From an uncultured Collinsella sp. (GTDB lineage Bacteria > Actinomycetota > Coriobacteriia > Coriobacteriales > Coriobacteriaceae), in the NCBI GenBank assembly GCA_902472315.1, contig CABRNM010000046.1:1-9970 (forward strand): DNA of 9,970 nt, given 5' to 3'. This document shows positions 1 to 5,106 of the stretch, piece by piece (the stretch's first letter is position 1; each line of letters starts with the position of its first letter). Made by a program: the position numbers and the translations under genes. The notes under the pieces are model-generated. The model was not told where the DNA came from, made no database searches, and was given only the letters and a program-made list of their open reading frames with translations.

Positions 1-16
1 TGTGCTCTTCCGATCT
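1..16. other. Illumina adapter remnant at contig end (artefact)
   Basis: Bases 1-16, TGTGCTCTTCCGATCT, are identical to the last 16 bases of the Illumina TruSeq read-2/index adapter. Read on the minus strand they are AGATCGGAAGAGCACA, the familiar adapter read-through sequence that follows an insert. They sit at the very edge of the window and directly interrupt the rplU reading frame. I conclude that these bases are library adapter carried into the assembly and that genomic sequence starts at about base 17. Any residues translated from them (K-I-G-R-A) should not be trusted, even though they happen to keep the frame open. Confidence 0.93.
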
Positions 17-155
17 TGATCTTCTTACCATCGTTGAGGAAGATAACCGGCAGGGTGACCTTGTCGCCCTCATTGCCCTCGATCTTCTCGACGGTGATGA
101 CATCGTCGGTGGCGACCTTGTACTGCTTGCCGCCCGTGTTAACGATTGCGTACAT
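17..155 (-). CDS. rplU: 50S ribosomal protein L21, 5' part only (truncated by contig end)
   Basis: L21 is a 23S rRNA-binding protein of the large ribosomal subunit. The frame from the ATG at 155-153 gives 46 genomic codons beginning MYAIVNTGGKQY, followed by a segment ending LNDGKKI. This is the characteristic L21 N-terminus, in which Y-A-I-V-x-T-G-G-K-Q-Y is nearly invariant. The usual length is about 100 residues, so a little under half is present; the rest is lost at the contig end and replaced by adapter. The start is supported by a GAAGGG ribosome binding site at 165-170, nine bases upstream. An in-frame ATG seven codons earlier would place that site inside the gene and is less likely. 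The gene has its own promoter (198-226). In most relatives rpmA (L27) and obgE follow, and would lie beyond this contig. Confidence 0.93.
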
Positions 156-197
156 GTTTACTTGCCCTTCATGCATCAGTTAGTGCAACAGCCGAAT

Positions 198-226
198 ATA
201 GTAGCAGGCGAAAATACCCCCGTCAA
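198..226 (-). promoter_or_regulatory. Sigma-70-type promoter for rplU, extended -10
   Basis: On the minus strand a -35 box TTGACG (221-226) is separated by exactly 17 bases from a -10 box TACTAT (198-203). The -10 box is preceded by TG one base upstream (TGC-TACTAT), the extended -10 motif. The predicted start of transcription is near base 190, leaving a leader of about 35 bases before the rplU ATG at 155. The -35 box overlaps the TGA stop codon (223-225) of the upstream TIGR03936 gene. A strong, well-spaced promoter suits a ribosomal protein gene and indicates that rplU is not dependent on read-through from the cell-wall operon. This is a match to consensus only, not experimental evidence. 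Confidence 0.75.
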
Positions 227-1035
227 CGAGTATGTGGAGCAAATCCACAAGTTCGCACAGGTATGGGGCTGACGAGTCGGCCCTCGTCGTCCTCGCATGC
301 TTGATTCTGACGCTCGACATCGTAGGAGCAGATGGTCACGAGGTCTTGCATACCGGTGGAAACAATAGGTGCATCCACGCCCGGGGTCAAGCCCTGCAAC
401 AAAACATCAGCAGCGGAAAGCAAAATTTCCGGACGCATGGAGCCCTCGTTGTCGGCATGGGTGTCGAGCATGAGCACCAAATGGTCCGGGCGCTCCCCCG
501 CCGTGAGCTCATAGCCCACGAGCGTGTGATCCAAATCCAAGCGCTTGCTCTTTTTGCCGCGCGCGTAGTCGATGCCGTGGCCCGCGCGCAGCGTGTCGAT
601 CGCACGACGCACCTCGTCGGCGCTTACGGGCGCCTCGGGATCCAAGTGCAGGTCGATGCGATACGACAGGCGCGTGAGCTGCGCCGTCAACGCCGGCGTG
701 CGCACGTCGATGTACGCCGCCTCGATGGGCGCCAGATCGGCCGGAGACGCCGCAGCCAGGCGCCCAAACGCCTCGTCGAGCGCCACGAACTCGGTCATAA
801 ACAGGTCATACCACTCGCAGGTCGACGACGTACCCACCGGCAGCGCCGAAGAGAAGCCCACGCGCATGTGCGGAGAGAAGCCCTGCGTGACGGCATAGGG
901 AAGTCCCGCACGGCGCACGATGCGCTCAATGGTATGGATTACTTCGAGATGGCCCAGGTACTTAAGGCGATCGCGCTTGCCATAACGAACACGAAGCCTA
1001 AAGAGCGAGGGGTTGTCGGTCAGGCGCTCACTCAT
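223..1035 (-). CDS. TIGR03936 family radical SAM-associated protein (DUF2344)
   Basis: This 270-residue protein of unestablished function belongs to the DUF2344/TIGR03936 family, which accompanies the TIGR03960 radical SAM protein. Visible family signatures are the opening FRLRVRYGKRDRLKYLGHLE (residues 12-31), the R-R-A-G-L-P-Y segment (about 40-46), Q-G-F-S-P-H-M (51-57) and A-L-P-V-G-T-S-S (64-71). The remainder is a less conserved alpha/beta region with no recognisable catalytic motif, signal peptide or membrane segment, so it is probably cytosolic. Its ATG overlaps the TGA of the upstream radical SAM gene (ATGA, 1032-1035), the classic arrangement for coupled translation and a stoichiometric pair. 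Its own TGA lies within the -35 box of rplU. Family assignment is secure; what the pair does is unknown to me. Confidence 0.9.
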   Translation of the reverse strand: MSERLTDNPSLFRLRVRYGKRDRLKYLGHLEVIHTIERIVRRAGLPYAVTQGFSPHMRVGFSSALPVGTSSTCEWYDLFMTEFVALDEAFGRLAAASPADLAPIEAAYIDVRTPALTAQLTRLSYRIDLHLDPEAPVSADEVRRAIDTLRAGHGIDYARGKKSKRLDLDHTLVGYELTAGERPDHLVLMLDTHADNEGSMRPEILLSAADVLLQGLTPGVDAPIVSTGMQDLVTICSYDVERQNQACEDDEGRLVSPIPVRTCGFAPHTR

Positions 1036-2909
1036 GCGCGATCACCCATCAATACATTCTTGGCGTGGAGCGTGGGGCAGATCCCGCAGCCGGTGCACGA
1101 CGTGCGGGTACAGTCGGGAGTCGTGACGCCCTCGAGCGAGCGACGGTACTCGCGCTCGAGGAAGCCGCGCGTGCAGCCGGGGCTCACGTGCTCCCACGGC
1201 AGGCGCCAGTCCAACTCGTAGGGCAGGTGCACGAGCTCATTGAGGTCGATGCCGTTTTTGGCAGCAGCTTCCTTCCAGTTATCGAGCGAGAAATGCTCTA
1301 CCCAGGCGTCAAAGCGAGAGCCCGAGCGCCAAGCATCGATGATGACGGGCGTCATGTCACGACCGGCGCGGGAAAGCGCGGCCTCGATGAGCGAGGTCTC
1401 GGCATCGTGGTAATGCACGCGGACGGCACGGTTGCGAACGCTCGTGATGAGCAGCTTCTGGCGACGCTTGACGTCGTCGTAGTCGAGCTGCGGGCACCAC
1501 TGGAACGGCGTGGCAGCCTTGGGGATAAAGACCGAAACCGAGATGGACACCGAGATCGAGCCGCGACGAGCCTTGGGCACCACGGAACGACCGAGCTTCA
1601 GCACGTGATCGGCCAGATTGGCGATGGCCACGATGTCCTCGTCGCGCTCGCCGGGAAGGCCCATCATAAAGTAGAGCTTCATGCGGTTCCAGCCGGCCTC
1701 GAAGGCCGCCTTGGCCGCACGGTCCAGGTCCTCCTCGGTCACGTTCTTGTTAATGATGTCGCGCATGCGCTGGCTGCCGGCCTCGGGCGCGAACGTCAGG
1801 CCGCCCTTCTTTTCGCCGGCAACCGACTCGGCCATATCCACGCCAAACGAATCCAGGCGCTGCGACGGAATAGACACGCGAATACCCGTATCCTCCAGGC
1901 GACGGTTGAGCCTGCCGAGCACGTCGCGAATGCAGGAGTGGTCGGTCGTGGAGAGCGAGGTCAGCGACACCTCGTCATAGCCGGTCTTTTCCAGACCCTG
2001 AATCACCGACGAGACGATCTGGTCGGCCGAGCGCTCGCGCACCGGGCGATACGTCATGCCGGCCTGACAAAAACGACAGCCGCGGGCGCAGCCGCGCAGG
2101 ATCTCAATAGACAGGCGGTCGTGAACCAGCTGCGCATAGGGCACGCACGACTGCGACAGCGGATTCGTGGCGCCGAAATCCTCGACGACGCGCTTGTAGA
2201 CCACGGTCGGCGCATCCTTGCCCTCACGCGGCACGGTGTAGCCATGCGGCGAGCAGGGCTCGTCGTGACGAACCTCATAGAGCGACGGCACGTAGTTGCC
2301 GGCAATGGATGCAAGCTGCTCGACAATCTGCGCGCGCGGGACCCCTTCGTCACGCAGGCGGCGATGCAGCTGGCAGGTCTCGAGCAGCGATTCCTCGCCC
2401 TCGCCGATGAGGATGGCATCGAAGAAGGCCGCGTACGGCTCGGGGTTGTACACCGAGGGGCCGCCGGCGATGATAATGGGGTCGTCCTCGGTGCGGTCAG
2501 CCGCTAACAGCGGAATACCAGCGAGGTCGAGTGCCTCGAGGAAGTTCGTCACCGCCATCTCGTGCGGCACATGCAGGCCGACGATATCAAACGAAGCGAC
2601 CGGCGCTGCACCCTCGAGCGACAGCAGCGGAATACCCGCCTCGCGCATGGCGTCACCCATATCGGGCCACGGCACATAACCGCGCTCGCAGGAGATGCCC
2701 TCGGCCTGGTTAAGGATGTTGTAGAGGATGGCGATACCCTGATTGGGCAGACCGACCTCGTACACATCCGGATAGATCAGGCAGCAACGGTAGTCGGCAT
2801 CGGGCTTGGAAAGCGTGCCCCACTCGTGATCGATATAGCGGCTCGGCTTCTCGACCTTGGCGAGCAACGGCTCAATTAAATGAAAACAATCTTGGTACGG
2901 AACGCGCAA
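1032..2909 (-). CDS. TIGR03960 family B12-binding-fold radical SAM protein
   Basis: A radical SAM enzyme of unknown substrate, 625 residues. The N-terminal part (about 35-180) resembles the Rossmann-like cobalamin-binding domain of B12-type radical SAM proteins (CLIYPDVYEVGLPNQG at 43-58, I-I-A-G-G-P-S at 146-152, G-E-G-E-E-S at 169-174). The core carries the CxxxCxxC cluster motif at C274, C278 and C281 (RGCARGCRFCQ), the GGLTFAPEAGSQRMR segment (369-383), and Y-F-M-M-G-L-P-G (413-420). Near the C-terminus there is an extra cysteine set, C600, C605, C608 and C611, which could bind a second iron-sulfur cluster. Length is normal for the family. No ATG precedes the conserved region, and the TTG at 2909-2907 lies seven bases after AGGGG, so TTG is taken as the start. 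It follows the DUF697-like gene with 10 bases between and overlaps TIGR03936 by four bases. Confidence 0.93.
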   Translation of the reverse strand: MRVPYQDCFHLIEPLLAKVEKPSRYIDHEWGTLSKPDADYRCCLIYPDVYEVGLPNQGIAILYNILNQAEGISCERGYVPWPDMGDAMREAGIPLLSLEGAAPVASFDIVGLHVPHEMAVTNFLEALDLAGIPLLAADRTEDDPIIIAGGPSVYNPEPYAAFFDAILIGEGEESLLETCQLHRRLRDEGVPRAQIVEQLASIAGNYVPSLYEVRHDEPCSPHGYTVPREGKDAPTVVYKRVVEDFGATNPLSQSCVPYAQLVHDRLSIEILRGCARGCRFCQAGMTYRPVRERSADQIVSSVIQGLEKTGYDEVSLTSLSTTDHSCIRDVLGRLNRRLEDTGIRVSIPSQRLDSFGVDMAESVAGEKKGGLTFAPEAGSQRMRDIINKNVTEEDLDRAAKAAFEAGWNRMKLYFMMGLPGERDEDIVAIANLADHVLKLGRSVVPKARRGSISVSISVSVFIPKAATPFQWCPQLDYDDVKRRQKLLITSVRNRAVRVHYHDAETSLIEAALSRAGRDMTPVIIDAWRSGSRFDAWVEHFSLDNWKEAAAKNGIDLNELVHLPYELDWRLPWEHVSPGCTRGFLEREYRRSLEGVTTPDCTRTSCTGCGICPTLHAKNVLMGDRA

Positions 2910-2916
2910 CGGAAAA

Positions 2917-2922
2917 CCCCTA
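2917..2922 (-). promoter_or_regulatory. RBS for the TIGR03960 gene, fused to the upstream stop codon
   Basis: On the minus strand TAGGGG holds the TAG stop of the DUF697-like gene (2922-2920) merged with an AGGGG Shine-Dalgarno element (2921-2917). Seven bases then lead to the TTG at 2909. This spacing decides the TTG start, because no ATG or GTG alternative lies nearby upstream of the conserved N-terminus. Confidence 0.6.
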
Positions 2923-3849
2923 AGCAGCGAGATCTGATGCGTCCTGGTAGGACGCCATAGGACGGGTAGCGCCCGCGACCGTGGTCACCAGATCGCGAAC
3001 GCGGGAGAACGTGGCAGTGACCACCTCGTTGGCACGGCTGTAGTCGACATCGCGCTCGTAGAGCGAAACGAGCGCACGGCCCATACCATAGGTGCCCGCG
3101 GCAGCAGTGAGCGCCTTGACGGCAAACCCAATATGCGGCGTCTGCTTAACGAGCGCGCGGGTGACCGCGCGGATCACAAGACCGCCGGCAAGCACGCCCG
3201 CGACCTCGTAGCCTCGCTCAGGTTTAATGCCGCGTCCAAAGACGGCAGCGAGCTCAAAGAGCATGCCCACCTGCGCCAGCGCCATAACGGGATAATCGGC
3301 GCCCGGCAAAAACACCAGCGCACCGGTCGCCATATTGGTGAGCGCGCACGAGGTGATGATACGATTGGCCGTGGCGATGCGCATGAAGGCAAAGTTCGCC
3401 GCAAAAGCCGTTTCCTTGTCGGTGCGATCGAGAATCCAGCGGGCAAGCGTCTCGAGCAGATACGTCTTATCGGTTGCCGCCACCACGCCGAGCATGGGCG
3501 TGGACTCCTCGATAAACGGCACCTCCACAGCAGACTCGGCAAGCACGCACACGGGCGCGCCGGCGATCACGAGCTCCTGCACGGCACTCTCCAAGCGGTC
3601 GGAACCACACGAGAGCACCAGCACCACATCGGTATCGGTCTTTGGAGCAATTCGTTCCTCCCCCAGACGCTCGACGCGCACAATGCCCGAGGTCGTCTGC
3701 GGCACAAAGGCATCACGCACCGTCTCGGCCAGAAAGCGCGAGGCGGACGAATCCAGATAGACCGAGACGCGCACCGGCGTATCGGAATCCTTCTTAACGG
3801 ACGCGCCCATCTTAAAAGCGCGGGTCAGCTTATCTACGGGAATTTTCAT
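2920..3849 (-). CDS. Uncharacterised protein with DUF697/YcjF-like C-terminal half
   Basis: A 309-residue protein that I cannot name. Residues about 147-262 contain a run of hydrophobic, helix-prone stretches (about 163-183, 186-204, 214-232 and 239-258) with small residues and an F-G-R-G-I turn. This pattern resembles the DUF697 domain, found C-terminal to some P-loop GTPases and in YcjF-type membrane proteins. Residues about 25-140 look like an alternating alpha/beta domain, with strands such as RVSVYLD (27-33), DVVLVLSCG (74-82) and APVCVLAE (98-105). It shows neither a Walker A motif (GxxxxGKS/T) nor an NKxD motif, so it would not be an active GTPase. The start ATG follows GGAGGGG (3856-3862) by six bases. 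It sits 18 bases after rodA, inside the elongasome operon. A membrane-associated accessory protein is possible but inferred only from position and hydrophobicity. Confidence 0.7.
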   Translation of the reverse strand: MKIPVDKLTRAFKMGASVKKDSDTPVRVSVYLDSSASRFLAETVRDAFVPQTTSGIVRVERLGEERIAPKTDTDVVLVLSCGSDRLESAVQELVIAGAPVCVLAESAVEVPFIEESTPMLGVVAATDKTYLLETLARWILDRTDKETAFAANFAFMRIATANRIITSCALTNMATGALVFLPGADYPVMALAQVGMLFELAAVFGRGIKPERGYEVAGVLAGGLVIRAVTRALVKQTPHIGFAVKALTAAAGTYGMGRALVSLYERDVDYSRANEVVTATFSRVRDLVTTVAGATRPMASYQDASDLAA

Positions 3850-3867
3850 AGCAAACCCCTCCAGCGG

Positions 3868-5094
3868 TTACGCGGCGCCCGAACGATGCCGCCATATGGA
3901 TTGTACGATACCCACCGTCAGCAGCTGAATCATCATCGAAGACGAACCAAAGCTAATAAACGGCAGCGGAATACCGGTAATCGGCATCATGCCGATGCAC
4001 ATGCCGATGTTCTCGAAGGTCTGGAATGCCCACATGCCGACGATACCTACGCATGAGAGCCGCAAGAAGAGCGACTCACACTTAAAGGCGACGCGAATCG
4101 TCGAAAAGATCAGCAGCACGTACAAGCACAGCAGCAAAAAGGAGCCGCAGAAGCCAAAGGTCTCGGACAGGAAGGCGAAGACGAAGTCGGTGTGGAACTC
4201 AGGCAGAAAGCCGCCGGCCGACTGCGTCGCATGCCCCAGGCCCTTACCAAAGAAACCGCCCGAGCCGACCGCGATCAACGACTGCTGCAGATTGTAGGCA
4301 TCGTCCGAATCGGCATTATCGGGGTCGATAAAGACCGTCAGACGGTTCATCTGGTACTGCTTGATGAGCACATCGTGGCCGAGCAACGAATCAAAGACCG
4401 AATCGAGCGCCAGGACGAGGGCCACCAGGCCCACGAGCAGGGCCAGGGTCGACAGCACCCATTCGCGGCGTGCACCGCTCATGCAGATGACGATGGCGCC
4501 CGAAACCAGCACGACCAGGCCCGAGCCCAGGTCGCCCATGGCAACGACGGCCAAAAACGGAATGGACAGCATGCCGCAGAGCTTGACGTAGTCGCGAACG
4601 GTATCGATGCGGCCGTTATACTGCGAGCCAAGCGTAGCAATAAAGAAGATGGTGATGAGCTTGGCAAGCTCAACCGGCTGGAAGGTCAAGCCGATACCGG
4701 GAATCTTGATCCAGCCCGTCATGCCCAGACCGCCCGTATAGGACAGACCCGGAATCTTGGGCGAGAAGATCACGATCAGGTCGATGACGAGCAACGCCGT
4801 CGAGAAATTGGAAATACCGCGCAGGTCGGTACGCCAGACGAGCACCGCCAGCACCGCCCCGATGCCAATTCCCAGCAGATGGCGTGAGAACGAGGCATCA
4901 GCCTTAAACTGCGAAGCCGACCAGATAATGATGGCACCGTAGGCGACGAGCGCCACAGTAGCCACGAGCACACCGATATGCACCTTTTGGCGAAACGTGC
5001 CGCGCGAGGCCGAAAGTTGCTTGTTGACGCGGTCCAGGCTGCTGCGAGAGCCGGTCTTGGTTGAACGGAACAGATCCGCCGGAGAAAAATCCAT
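3868..5094 (-). CDS. rodA: RodA, SEDS-family peptidoglycan glycosyltransferase
   Basis: An integral membrane enzyme that polymerises lipid II into glycan strands during cell elongation, working with the PBP2 encoded just upstream. The 408 residues begin with a polar cytoplasmic stretch (1-37, basic), followed by multiple hydrophobic helices typical of SEDS proteins. Family motifs are G-W-I-K-I-P-G-I-G-L-T-F-Q-P-V-E (127-142), R-L-T-V-F-I-D-P (251-258), the loop segment LPEFHTDFVFAFLSE (297-311) and the terminal ITGIPLPFISFGSSS (372-386). D303 in the H-T-D motif corresponds to the conserved aspartate considered catalytic in RodA/FtsW proteins. RodA rather than FtsW or SpoVE is preferred because of the pairing with mrdA and mreBCD. 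An AGGAGG site (5100-5105), five bases from the ATG, fixes the start; the TAG of mrdA lies inside that site. Confidence 0.95.
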   Translation of the reverse strand: MDFSPADLFRSTKTGSRSSLDRVNKQLSASRGTFRQKVHIGVLVATVALVAYGAIIIWSASQFKADASFSRHLLGIGIGAVLAVLVWRTDLRGISNFSTALLVIDLIVIFSPKIPGLSYTGGLGMTGWIKIPGIGLTFQPVELAKLITIFFIATLGSQYNGRIDTVRDYVKLCGMLSIPFLAVVAMGDLGSGLVVLVSGAIVICMSGARREWVLSTLALLVGLVALVLALDSVFDSLLGHDVLIKQYQMNRLTVFIDPDNADSDDAYNLQQSLIAVGSGGFFGKGLGHATQSAGGFLPEFHTDFVFAFLSETFGFCGSFLLLCLYVLLIFSTIRVAFKCESLFLRLSCVGIVGMWAFQTFENIGMCIGMMPITGIPLPFISFGSSSMMIQLLTVGIVQSIWRHRSGAA

Positions 5095-5099
5095 CGCAA

Positions 5100-5106
5100 C
5101 CTCCTA
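5100..5106 (-). promoter_or_regulatory. RBS for rodA, containing the mrdA stop codon
   Basis: On the minus strand TAGGAGG holds the TAG stop of mrdA (5106-5104) overlapping a full AGGAGG Shine-Dalgarno sequence (5105-5100). A five-base spacer then leads to the rodA ATG at 5094. A ribosome finishing PBP2 stops directly on the rodA binding site. This suggests coupling of the two partner enzymes (inference). Confidence 0.75.

Noticed and set aside
158..172. Tiny minus-strand frame M-K-G-K-stop just before rplU, as a possible leader peptide
   Set aside because: Only four codons, with no ribosome binding site of its own. It coincides with the GAAGGG site of rplU, so chance is the better explanation.
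1065..2507. Long plus-strand open frame (480 codons) antisense to the radical SAM gene
   Set aside because: Low-complexity arginine/alanine composition and no motifs. It is explained by the codon bias of the real gene on the minus strand.
4192..4887. Plus-strand open frame opposite rodA with a hydrophilic Q/H/D-rich product
   Set aside because: It is the shadow of the hydrophobic rodA codons read backwards and lacks a plausible start context.
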